From positions 1 through 5,657 of the forward strand of contig JAITPH010000111.1 in the NCBI GenBank assembly GCA_031289515.1: a stretch of 5,657 bases of DNA, read 5' to 3'. Every line of letters begins with the position of its first letter. Position 1 is the stretch's first letter. Positions 1 through 5,657 of this stretch are shown here, one piece after another. Position numbers and translations under genes: made by a program. Origin of the DNA: Tannerella sp. GTDB lineage: Bacteria > Bacteroidota > Bacteroidia > Bacteroidales > Tannerellaceae. Below the pieces are notes generated by a model. That model had not been told where the DNA came from. It saw only the letters and a program-made list of their open reading frames with translations, and did not search any database.

Positions 1-1
1 T

Positions 2-418
2 GTAAGGAAACGCGCCGAAGCCGCATATCGCAGGATAACGGATCGCATCGACGCATATTACGTCCTGAACGGCGGCGATGCCACGGAGCTGTTCATAAAA
101 CGCATCAATCAGGAAATCGCCTACTTTCACGAGTATAATCTCAGCCACCACAAAACGGCGATCGACAGAATCACCGTCGCGCCGATTCCCGTTCAGATAT
201 ATGACGGCAAGCCGGTCGTCCTCATTCCCGACGTGTCGCTTGAGGACACGGAACTGGTCTTCGCCCGCGACTACGAACTGACATTCAAAAACAATACCCG
301 CCCCGGCCTCGCCCGGTTCACAATCCGCGGCAAGGGCGCCTACAGGGGACGGAAAACGGTGAGCTTCAACATAGCTTTTGACAATCCGCAATTGACGATT
401 GTCAATTATCAGTCGTAA
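2..418 (+). CDS. 3' end of a hypothetical protein: helical segment plus C-terminal Ig-like domain (partial)
   Basis: The reading frame is open from the left edge to the TAA at 416-418, leaving 138 C-terminal residues; the true start lies outside the window. Residues 1-55 are rich in Arg, Ala, Glu and Tyr and look alpha-helical (RAEAAYRRITDRIDAYYVLN). This resembles the end of DUF6261-type Bacteroidetes proteins, but that assignment is from memory and tentative. Residues about 58-132 match the pattern of small beta-sandwich repeats in bacterial surface proteins: YDGK at 67-70, KNNT at 96-99, GKGAYRG at 110-116, then TVSFNI. A polar tail ends in NYQS. No membrane segment or sorting signal is visible in the part present, and the function is unknown. 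The frame can only be partial: an internal GTG at 233 falls in the middle of the Ig-like domain and is not a plausible start. It lies 53 bp upstream of dnaX, which has its own promoter, so the two are probably not one functional unit. Confidence 0.8.
   Translation, partial: VRKRAEAAYRRITDRIDAYYVLNGGDATELFIKRINQEIAYFHEYNLSHHKTAIDRITVAPIPVQIYDGKPVVLIPDVSLEDTELVFARDYELTFKNNTRPGLARFTIRGKGAYRGRKTVSFNIAFDNPQLTIVNYQS
378..407. repeat. Inverted repeat at the 3' end of the partial gene, possible hairpin or weak terminator
   Basis: The arms TTGACAATC (378-386) and GATTGTCAA (397-405) are perfect 9-bp reverse complements separated by 10 bases. A second, mutually exclusive stem uses AATTGAC (390-396) with GTCAATT (401-407) around a GATT loop, so the 3' arm can pair with either partner. 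The repeat lies inside the last codons of the partial gene and 13 bp before the -33 element of the dnaX promoter. A short T run (420-423) follows, but 14 bases from the stem, so this is not a standard intrinsic terminator. It could be a weak terminator, an operator-like palindrome for dnaX, or chance. Confidence 0.5.
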
Positions 419-420
419 GT

Positions 421-452
421 TTTGCGGAAATGGAAAAAAAACAATACATTTG
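421..452 (+). promoter_or_regulatory. Bacteroidetes-type promoter of dnaX (-33 TTTG, -7 TACATTTG)
   Basis: TTTG at 421-424 and TACATTTG at 445-452 are separated by 20 bases. This fits the known Bacteroides primary sigma-factor consensus of TTTG at -33 and TAnnTTTG at -7, with a perfect -7 match. The inferred transcription start is roughly 457-461, which gives dnaX a very short, A-rich leader of about 11-15 nt with no Shine-Dalgarno motif, as is usual in this phylum. The element fills the only gap between the upstream partial gene and dnaX. Confidence 0.75.
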
Positions 453-471
453 TACGAAAATTGAATAGAAA

Positions 472-2241
472 ATGGAAAATTACATCGTTTCTGCAAGAAA
501 GTACAGACCTTCGACATTTAAAAGCGTCGTCGGACAAAAATCGCTGACTACCACTTTGAAAAACGCCATTCAGAGTAGCAAGCTCGCGCATGCCTACCTG
601 TTTTGCGGACCGCGCGGCGTAGGCAAGACCTCGTGCGCCCGCATCTTTGCCAAGACAATCAACTGTCAAAACATAACGCCCGAAGGCGAATCGTGCAACG
701 AATGCGAATCGTGCCGTTCATTCAACGAACAGCGCTCGCTCAACATCCACGAACTTGACGCCGCATCAAACAATTCGGTCGACGACATACGCTCGCTGAC
801 CGAACAGGTGCGCATCCCGCCGCAGTTGGGCAAATACAAGGTATACATCATCGACGAGGTGCACATGCTGAGCACCGCCGCGTTCAACGCATTTCTGAAA
901 ACGCTCGAAGAACCGCCTCACCACGCGATTTTCATACTCGCGACTACCGAAAAACACAAGATATTGCCCACAATCCTGTCGAGATGCCAGATTTACGATT
1001 TCTCGCGAATAACGATAGAAGACATTGTAGAGCATCTGCAATACGTGGCGTCGCTCGAAAACATAACAACGGAGACGGATGCGCTGAACATCATCGCGCA
1101 AAAAGCCGACGGCGGCATGCGCGACGCGCTTTCGATATTCGATCAGGTCGTAAGTTTCACCGGCGGAGACATAACGTACAAGTCCGTCATCGAGAATCTC
1201 AACGTCCTCGACTACGAATACTATTTCCGCCTGACCGGCTTGATACTGAAAGGCGACATACGCAACTGCCTGCTTACGCTTAACGAGATAATCGAAAAGG
1301 GTTTCGACTGTCAAAACGTTATAACCGGACTGGCGCGGCATTTCCGCGATTTGCTTGTTTGCCGCGACGAGGCGACAATCGTCCTTTTTGAAGTAGGCGC
1401 TTCGATACGCGAAAAATATCTGGATATGGCAAGGCGATGCCCCGACAGACTTCTCTTCAGGGCGATAGAGATAGCCAACCGGTGCGACCTGGATTACAGG
1501 AACAGCCGCAACAAACGGTTGCTTCTGGAGTTGACGCTGATTCAGCTATGCCAGATTACAGAAAGTCCTTCAGACGGGGACGATAAAAAAAAAATTCTGA
1601 TTAAACCGCTCGATCCGTCGGAAGAAAAACCGAATCCGCAACCGGCAGCGACGCAAAACTCAATCGCGCAGCCATACGGCGGCGGCGGAAATTACGCTTC
1701 GGGAAACAGTCGGACATACGGTCAGACATACGGAAGGACGCCGGCCATCGACATCCAACAGGATGCGCCGGTAAAGATTTCGCCCATCCGTTCCACCTCG
1801 CTGGCGGATATTGAGCGGGAATACACGCCTGACCGGACTGATTCGACCGTAGCCCGACCGTCGGAAAAGGATGCAAAAAGCGCTTTCACGCAGAAAGACC
1901 TCGTCGATAACTGGCTCAAATACGCCGAAAGCCTGACAATCGAAAAAACCCGCCTGAAAAACACTCTGAAAAACTGCAAGCCAACGTTAAGAGAAACTTT
2001 TCTGTTTGAAGTCGACGTCTTCAATCCGAGTCAGGAAGAAGAAATAGGCAAGTGCAGGGACGAGATACTGGACTATCTCCACAAAAAACTTAATAACACG
2101 CACCTGAAGATGAAAATCAATATCGTGGAGAAAGACGTAAAAGAAATGATATATACTTCGATCGAGAAATACAATTATCTGAACAATAAAAACTCCAATC
2201 TCGAAAAGCTGAAAAACATTTTTAACCTTACCGTGGAATAA
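472..2241 (+). CDS. dnaX: DNA polymerase III subunit gamma/tau (clamp loader)
   Basis: DnaX is the ATPase motor of the clamp loader that places the beta sliding clamp on primed DNA; in the tau form it also tethers polymerase cores and the helicase at the fork. The 589-residue protein starts MENYIVSARKYRP, the normal N-terminus, so ATG 472 is secure. Visible motifs are Walker A GPRGVGKT (46-53), four zinc-binding cysteines (C65, C75, C78, C81), Walker B IIDE (126-129), sensor 1 ATTE (157-160), the SRC arginine-finger motif (170-172) and sensor 2 GGMRDAL (214-220). The oligomerisation domain III runs to about residue 362. A low-complexity linker follows (about 365-470, rich in Gly, Tyr, Pro, Gln and Ser), then a C-terminal tau domain (471-589) like that of other Bacteroidetes. 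Codons 372-374 lie in a ten-A tract that may yield a shorter gamma form. The gene is convergent with der, with no base between the stops. Confidence 0.97.
   Translation: MENYIVSARKYRPSTFKSVVGQKSLTTTLKNAIQSSKLAHAYLFCGPRGVGKTSCARIFAKTINCQNITPEGESCNECESCRSFNEQRSLNIHELDAASNNSVDDIRSLTEQVRIPPQLGKYKVYIIDEVHMLSTAAFNAFLKTLEEPPHHAIFILATTEKHKILPTILSRCQIYDFSRITIEDIVEHLQYVASLENITTETDALNIIAQKADGGMRDALSIFDQVVSFTGGDITYKSVIENLNVLDYEYYFRLTGLILKGDIRNCLLTLNEIIEKGFDCQNVITGLARHFRDLLVCRDEATIVLFEVGASIREKYLDMARRCPDRLLFRAIEIANRCDLDYRNSRNKRLLLELTLIQLCQITESPSDGDDKKKILIKPLDPSEEKPNPQPAATQNSIAQPYGGGGNYASGNSRTYGQTYGRTPAIDIQQDAPVKISPIRSTSLADIEREYTPDRTDSTVARPSEKDAKSAFTQKDLVDNWLKYAESLTIEKTRLKNTLKNCKPTLRETFLFEVDVFNPSQEEEIGKCRDEILDYLHKKLNNTHLKMKINIVEKDVKEMIYTSIEKYNYLNNKNSNLEKLKNIFNLTVE
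1585..1604 (+). promoter_or_regulatory. Candidate slippage/frameshift site in dnaX producing a gamma form
   Basis: Ten consecutive A residues (1585-1594) are read in frame as Lys372-Lys373-Lys374 plus the first base of Ile375. If one A is added, or the ribosome slips back one base, the new frame reads Asn-Ser-Asp and stops at TAA 1602-1604, giving 377 residues. If one A is lost, or the ribosome slips forward, it reads Phe and stops at TGA 1598-1600, giving 375 residues. Either product ends just after domain III, as a gamma subunit should. Known parallels are transcriptional slippage on an A tract in Thermus thermophilus dnaX and the A AAA AAG ribosomal frameshift in E. coli dnaX. GGGGA at 1576-1580 could act as an upstream Shine-Dalgarno-like stimulator, but I found no convincing downstream stem-loop. 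That favours transcriptional over ribosomal slippage. Use in this organism is inferred. Confidence 0.6.
1713..1736 (+). repeat. Two-copy 12-bp tandem repeat in the tau linker
   Basis: GACATACGG occurs at 1713-1721 and again at 1725-1733, a 12-bp period (four codons) encoding TYGQ then TYGR. It lies in the Gly/Tyr-rich flexible linker between domain III and the C-terminal tau domain. The period is a multiple of three, so gain or loss of a copy would change linker length without breaking the frame. With only two copies it is probably a local duplication of no regulatory meaning. Confidence 0.5.
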
Positions 2242-3555
2242 TCATTTTTCGCGCATGAAAACCTGAATCGGCGTACCGGTAAAATCCCAGTTTTCGCGCA
2301 TTTTATTTTCGAGAAACCGTCTGTAAGGCTCTTTGACCCACTGCGGAAGATTGCAGAAGAACACAAACGACGGTATAGAGCCGCCCGGCAGTTGCGTTAT
2401 ATATTTTATTTTTACATATTTGCCTTTCCATGCAGGCGGAGGCGTCTTGTCAATTATCGGAAGCATCACTTCGTTGAGTTTAGCCGTCGGCACGCGCCTC
2501 TGACGGTTGTCGTAGACTTCTTTTGCTTTCTCAAGAACTTTGAAAATACGCTGTTTCGTAGTCGCCGAAATAAACAGCACCGGAAAATCGACGAACGGCG
2601 CAAACCGGTTTTGAATAGCGTTGACATACGTTTTTATTGCCTGTTGCGACTTGTCTTCGACCAAATCCCACTTGTTGACGCAGACGACAAGACTTTTTTT
2701 GTTTTTCTGAATGATGGAGAAGATGTTCGTATCCTGGCTTTCGATACCTCTTTCGGCATCGATGATAAGGATGCAAACGTCGGAATTTTCGATTGCCCTG
2801 ATTGAGCGTATAACCGAGAAATATTCAAGGTCCTCGACTACTTTGCCTTTCTTGCGAATACCGGCCGTATCAACGAGGTAGAAATTCAGTCCGAACTTGT
2901 TGTATTTTGTAAATATCGAATCGCGCGTAGTGCCTGCGATGTCGGTTACGATATGGCGTTCATCGCCGATGAATGAGTTTATCAGCGACGATTTTCCTGC
3001 GTTGGGACGCCCTACAACAGTGATTCGTGGCAGTTCTTCTTCGGGTTGTTCTTCTTTTCCTTTCGGAATGACTTCGACTATCTTGTCAAGCAAGTCGCCC
3101 GTATATGATCCGTTTATTGCCGACACGCAAAACGGATCGCCCAAGCCGAAACTGTAAAACTCGGAGGCAAGCGCATGAATATCGTAATTATCCGCCTTGT
3201 TTGCTACAATAATGATTGGTTTGCCGCTACGGCGAAGTATGCCGGCGACATTGTCGTCGAGGTCGGTCACGCCGGTAATCACATCCACCACGAACAATAT
3301 GGCGTCCGCTTCTTCCATCGCTATCTGTACCTGTTTGTTTATCTCGCCTTCAAAGACATCTTCCGAATTGACGACCCAGCCGCCGGTGTCGATAATCGAA
3401 AATTCGCACCCTGTCCATTCGACCTTGCCGTACTGACGGTCGCGCGTGGTGCCGGCCTCTTCATTTACTATTGCCTGCCGCGTTTGCGTCAGACGGTTGA
3501 ATAAAGTAGATTTACCCACATTCGGGCGTCCTACGATTGCTACTACATTTCCCAT
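2242..3555 (-). CDS. der: Ribosome biogenesis GTPase Der (EngA), tandem GTPase domains
   Basis: Der is an essential GTPase that helps mature the 50S ribosomal subunit. The 437-residue protein has the family's unique layout of two GTPase domains and a KH-like C-terminal domain. Domain 1 carries GRPNVGKS (9-16), DTGG (56-59), NKAD (119-122) and SA (145-146). An acidic linker (about 167-175) leads to domain 2 with GRPNAGKS (182-189), DTAG (229-232), NKWD (294-297) and SA (330-331). The KH-like domain spans about 355-437. All G motifs are intact and the length is normal. The ATG at 3555 lies just before the first beta strand and P-loop, as in homologues. It is the last gene seen in the leftward operon, 21 bp after era. 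Its leader is entirely A/T apart from one base, with a run of eight A and no Shine-Dalgarno motif. Its stop codon directly abuts that of dnaX, so any terminator must lie inside the dnaX coding sequence. Confidence 0.97.
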   Translation of the reverse strand: MGNVVAIVGRPNVGKSTLFNRLTQTRQAIVNEEAGTTRDRQYGKVEWTGCEFSIIDTGGWVVNSEDVFEGEINKQVQIAMEEADAILFVVDVITGVTDLDDNVAGILRRSGKPIIIVANKADNYDIHALASEFYSFGLGDPFCVSAINGSYTGDLLDKIVEVIPKGKEEQPEEELPRITVVGRPNAGKSSLINSFIGDERHIVTDIAGTTRDSIFTKYNKFGLNFYLVDTAGIRKKGKVVEDLEYFSVIRSIRAIENSDVCILIIDAERGIESQDTNIFSIIQKNKKSLVVCVNKWDLVEDKSQQAIKTYVNAIQNRFAPFVDFPVLFISATTKQRIFKVLEKAKEVYDNRQRRVPTAKLNEVMLPIIDKTPPPAWKGKYVKIKYITQLPGGSIPSFVFFCNLPQWVKEPYRRFLENKMRENWDFTGTPIQVFMREK

Positions 3556-3576
3556 AATTATAATTTTTTTTATAAG

Positions 3577-4470
3577 TTAATCTATTTGATAGCCGAACTT
3601 GCGAAGCACATTGTCGCGGTTTCGCCAATCTGTTTCGACCTTGACAAACATCTCAAGAAAGACCTTCTTGTCGAAGAATTTCTCAAGGTCTTTGCGCGCC
3701 GTAATTCCTACTTTCTTCAACGCCTGTCCGCGATGACCGATTATGATGCCTTTCTGCGATTCGCGTTCGACGATTATTACCGATTTCATGCGTATATTCG
3801 TCTCGCTTTCGACAAATTCCTCGACTATGATCTCTACCGAATAAGGTATTTCCTTCTGATAATAAAGCAGAATCTTTTCGCGAATAATCTCCGTCACGAA
3901 GAAACGCGCCGGTCGGTCGGTCAGCGCATCCTTGTCGAAATACGGCGGCGAAGGCGGAATAAGCGATTCCACGCGCTTGCGCAAAACATCAACATTAAAA
4001 CCGGTTTGGGCTGAAACAGGAAGAATATCCGCCTTCGGCAACAATGTGTGCCATAACCCAACCAAGCCTTCGAGGTCTTTTTGATTCGAGAGGTCTATTT
4101 TATTTATTATCAACAAGACAGGGCATTCGACTGTTTTGACCCGATTCAGAAATTCTTCGTTCTTGTCCGTTTTTTCAACGACATCGGTAACGTAAAGCAA
4201 CACATCGGCGTCGCCCAATGCCGATTCCGAGAAATTCAGCATCGATTCCTGCAATTTGTAGTTGGGATGCAACACGCCGGGAGTATCCGAATATACAATC
4301 TGCATCGACTCGGTATTAACGATACCCATGATGCGATGCCTTGTGGTCTGCGCTTTCGACGTAATGATCGAGATGCGCTCGCCCACAAGGCGATTCATCA
4401 AAGTAGACTTGCCGACGTTAGGATTTCCTACGATATTTACGAAGCCCGATTTATGTATCTCGTCCGTCAT
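3577..4470 (-). CDS. era: GTPase Era, 16S rRNA-binding ribosome assembly factor
   Basis: Era binds the 3' end of 16S rRNA through a KH domain and acts as a GTP-dependent checkpoint in 30S assembly. The 297-residue protein shows G1 GNPNVGKS (15-22), a switch I region QTTRHRIMG (41-49) typical of Era, G3 DTPG (62-65), G4 NKID (123-126) and G5 SA (153-154). The family-specific link is present (PPYFDKDALTDRPARFF, about 175-191, then EIIREK). The C-terminal KH domain has the RNA-binding loop GHRG (245-248). The length is standard. ATG 4470 is the only ATG start that keeps the P-loop, since the next Met is residue 25. It lies inside the end of fabH, overlapping it by 20 bp in another frame, so translational coupling to fabH is likely. 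No residue needed for activity is missing. Confidence 0.97.
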   Translation of the reverse strand: MTDEIHKSGFVNIVGNPNVGKSTLMNRLVGERISIITSKAQTTRHRIMGIVNTESMQIVYSDTPGVLHPNYKLQESMLNFSESALGDADVLLYVTDVVEKTDKNEEFLNRVKTVECPVLLIINKIDLSNQKDLEGLVGLWHTLLPKADILPVSAQTGFNVDVLRKRVESLIPPSPPYFDKDALTDRPARFFVTEIIREKILLYYQKEIPYSVEIIVEEFVESETNIRMKSVIIVERESQKGIIIGHRGQALKKVGITARKDLEKFFDKKVFLEMFVKVETDWRNRDNVLRKFGYQID

Positions 4471-5446
4471 AGCCCCACTTCAGATACGTAGCTCCCCAGG
4501 TAAAACCTGCTCCGAAAGCGGCAAGTATTAAGTTATCGCCTTTTTTGAGTTTCGACTCCCATTCCCATAAACAGAGAGGTATACTTGCCGAACTTGTATT
4601 TCCGTAGCGCTGAATATTGACCATTACTTTCTCGATAGGCACATTCAGACGGCGTGCTGCCGCGTCTATGATACGAAGGTTTGCCTGATGAGGCACTATC
4701 CAGTCGATATTGTCTTTTTTCAGTCCGTTGCGTTCGACTATCTCCAACGCCACGTCGGCCATCTCAATTACGGCGCGCTTGAAAACGGTTTTACCTTCTT
4801 GATAAACAGTATGCTCGTGATTGTCTACGGTCTCGTATGAAGGTACTCTTGCAGAGCCGCCGGCTTTCATCAGGAGGAAAGGCAAACCGCTACCGTCAGT
4901 CCGAAGTATCGAATCGAGGACGCCGATAGTTTCTTGGGTCGGCTCGACCAAAACGGCTCCGCATCCGTCGCCAAACAGAGGGCACGTAGTGCGGTCGGTG
5001 TAGTTTGTGATAGCAGTCATCATATCTCCCGCAACAGCGATAATCCGTTTGTACCGGCCTGAGCGCACGTAATTGGCGGCTGTTTCAAGCAGATAAATAA
5101 AACCGGAGCAAGCAGCCTGAATGTCGAAGGCAAAAGCCTTCGTGCATCCGGACTGATAGGCTATTATAGAAGCTACGGGCGGAAAATGATAGTCGCCTGT
5201 AGACGTAGCGCAGATAATTCCTTCGACGGATTCAGGCTCGATGCCTGTTTTCTTTATGAGGTCGTTTACGGCTTGTATCGCCATGAACGACATTGCTTTC
5301 CCGCCTCTCAAGACACGACGCTCCTCAATTCCGGCGCGTGTCTTAATCCATTCGTCGGTAGTATCAACTACTTTTGTGAGGTCATCGTTTGTCAGTTTGT
5401 CTTCAGGTACGTACCCTCCAACCCCAGTGATAACTGCATTTATCAT
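4451..5446 (-). CDS. fabH: 3-oxoacyl-ACP synthase III (beta-ketoacyl-ACP synthase III, KAS III)
   Basis: FabH condenses an acyl-CoA primer, commonly acetyl-CoA or a branched acyl-CoA, with malonyl-ACP. This starts type II fatty-acid synthesis and helps set the acyl-chain type. From ATG 5446 the protein has 331 residues, normal for the family, and begins MINAVITGVGGYVP as homologues do. The frame extends upstream to a TTG at 5473, which would add nine residues and overlap the rpmF stop; I reject that start. The Cys-His-Asn catalytic triad is intact: C113 in DIQAACSGF, H253 in VPHQAN and N283 in YGNTSSAS. The C-terminal glycine-rich AAFGAGFTWGA (309-319) is typical. It lies 23 bp after rpmF and overlaps era by 20 bp. 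In Bacteroidetes, which make iso/anteiso fatty acids, FabH probably prefers branched primers, but the sequence alone does not prove this. Confidence 0.96.
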   Translation of the reverse strand: MINAVITGVGGYVPEDKLTNDDLTKVVDTTDEWIKTRAGIEERRVLRGGKAMSFMAIQAVNDLIKKTGIEPESVEGIICATSTGDYHFPPVASIIAYQSGCTKAFAFDIQAACSGFIYLLETAANYVRSGRYKRIIAVAGDMMTAITNYTDRTTCPLFGDGCGAVLVEPTQETIGVLDSILRTDGSGLPFLLMKAGGSARVPSYETVDNHEHTVYQEGKTVFKRAVIEMADVALEIVERNGLKKDNIDWIVPHQANLRIIDAAARRLNVPIEKVMVNIQRYGNTSSASIPLCLWEWESKLKKGDNLILAAFGAGFTWGATYLKWGYDGRDT

Positions 5447-5469
5447 ACAAATTCTTTCAGCTTCTACTC

Positions 5470-5655
5470 TCAAACTGCCGCTACTTTTTCGATAGCGAGT
5501 TTACCTCTGTAATAACCGCATTCGCTGCATACGGTATGATAAATGTGCCATGCTCCGCAATTCGGGCATGAAGACAGTGTCGGGACAGCTGCCTTGTCGT
5601 GCGTTCTGCGCTTTGCAGTTCTTGTGTTTCCTTGTCTTCTTTTAGGATGTGCCAT
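5470..5655 (-). CDS. rpmF: 50S ribosomal protein L32, zinc-ribbon (C+) form
   Basis: L32 is a small structural protein of the large ribosomal subunit. The 61-residue sequence opens MAHPKRRQGNTRTAKRRTHD, the usual basic N-terminus with the PKRR motif that follows removal of Met. Four cysteines in two CxxC pairs (C30, C33, C43, C46) form a zinc ribbon, so this is the C+ type rather than the cysteine-free type some bacteria induce under zinc limitation. ATG 5653-5655 is the conserved start and only two bases remain upstream, so promoter and leader are not visible. In many bacteria rpmF follows a YceD/DUF177 gene and begins a run leading to fatty-acid genes. The fabH start 23 bp downstream fits that linkage of ribosome and lipid synthesis. 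Confidence 0.97.
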   Translation of the reverse strand: MAHPKRRQGNTRTAKRRTHDKAAVPTLSSCPNCGAWHIYHTVCSECGYYRGKLAIEKVAAV

Positions 5656-5657
5656 AA

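Noticed and set aside
430..468. Twelve-codon upstream ORF (MEKKQYICTKIE) in front of dnaX
   Set aside because: Its ATG lies inside the promoter, before the predicted transcription start, so it would not be on the dnaX mRNA.
766..1341. 191-codon open frame antisense to dnaX
   Set aside because: It lies wholly opposite the conserved ATPase region of dnaX, has no recognisable motifs, and follows from codon bias of the real gene.
1595..1660. Downstream stimulatory stem-loop for dnaX frameshifting
   Set aside because: Only 3-bp helices (for example CGA/TCG around 1612-1621) could be found by eye; not convincing.
2083..2088. Second A run (A6) late in dnaX as another slippage site
   Set aside because: Short run within the conserved tau C-terminal domain; a truncation there has no known role.
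2212..2223. AAAAACATTTTT as a terminator hairpin between dnaX and der
   Set aside because: All A/T stem with a 2-nt loop; too unstable and too tight to be an intrinsic terminator.
2246..2301. 11-bp direct repeat TTTTCGCGCAT (2246-2256 and 2291-2301)
   Set aside because: Both copies encode Met-Arg-Glu followed by an A-starting codon in der; explained by coding and shared codon choice.
2392..2805. 137-codon plus-strand open frame over der
   Set aside because: Shadow of der with low-quality composition; der is intact and conserved on the other strand.
3556..3576. Palindromic AATTATAATT between era and der as an internal promoter or operator
   Set aside because: Palindromes arise easily in pure A/T sequence, and no TAnnTTTG element is present on the minus strand there.
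3586..4014. 142-codon plus-strand open frame over era
   Set aside because: Shadow of era: Arg/Phe/Tyr-rich composition, no family resemblance and no promoter.
5447..5473. TTG-initiated N-terminal extension of fabH
   Set aside because: Homologues begin at MINAVITG (ATG 5446); the extension would overlap the rpmF stop and adds no conserved residues.

Overview
The window looks like chromosomal housekeeping DNA from a member of the Bacteroidetes, most likely order Bacteroidales. Four observations support this. The block rpmF-fabH-era-der on the minus strand is, from memory, a typical Bacteroidales arrangement. The Era, Der and DnaX proteins have Bacteroidales-style sequences, such as a DnaX that opens MENYIVSARKYRP. 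The dnaX promoter matches the Bacteroidetes -33/-7 consensus (TTTG, then TAnnTTTG). None of the genes has a convincing Shine-Dalgarno sequence; leaders are A-rich or the genes overlap. No genus can be given from the sequence alone.

Layout. Positions 2-418 (+) are the 3' end of a gene that starts outside the window. It encodes a helical segment followed by an Ig-like surface-protein-type domain. A 53-bp gap holds a strong Bacteroidetes-type promoter for dnaX. Positions 472-2241 (+) are complete dnaX, the clamp-loader gamma/tau subunit. It ends exactly where der ends on the other strand, with no base between the two stop codons. The rest of the window (2242-5655) is transcribed leftward as rpmF (ribosomal protein L32), fabH (ketoacyl-ACP synthase III), era and der (two ribosome-assembly GTPases). 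Gaps there are 23 and 21 bp, and fabH and era overlap by 20 bp, so this is almost certainly one operon. Its promoter lies outside the window.

How the genes work together. The leftward operon joins ribosome construction (L32; Era on the small subunit; Der on the large subunit) to the start of fatty-acid synthesis (FabH), a classic growth-linked set. DnaX belongs to the replisome and is regulated separately from its own promoter.

The main point of interest is inside dnaX. A run of ten A residues (1585-1594) lies just after the region encoding clamp-loader domain III. Slippage by one base in either direction meets a stop codon within a few codons and would give a 375- or 377-residue gamma-like product beside the 589-residue tau. 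This resembles the A-tract slippage of Thermus dnaX and the ribosomal frameshift of E. coli dnaX. I saw no mobile element, CRISPR array, RNA gene or clearly novel multi-gene system, and no gene-free stretch over 300 bases.
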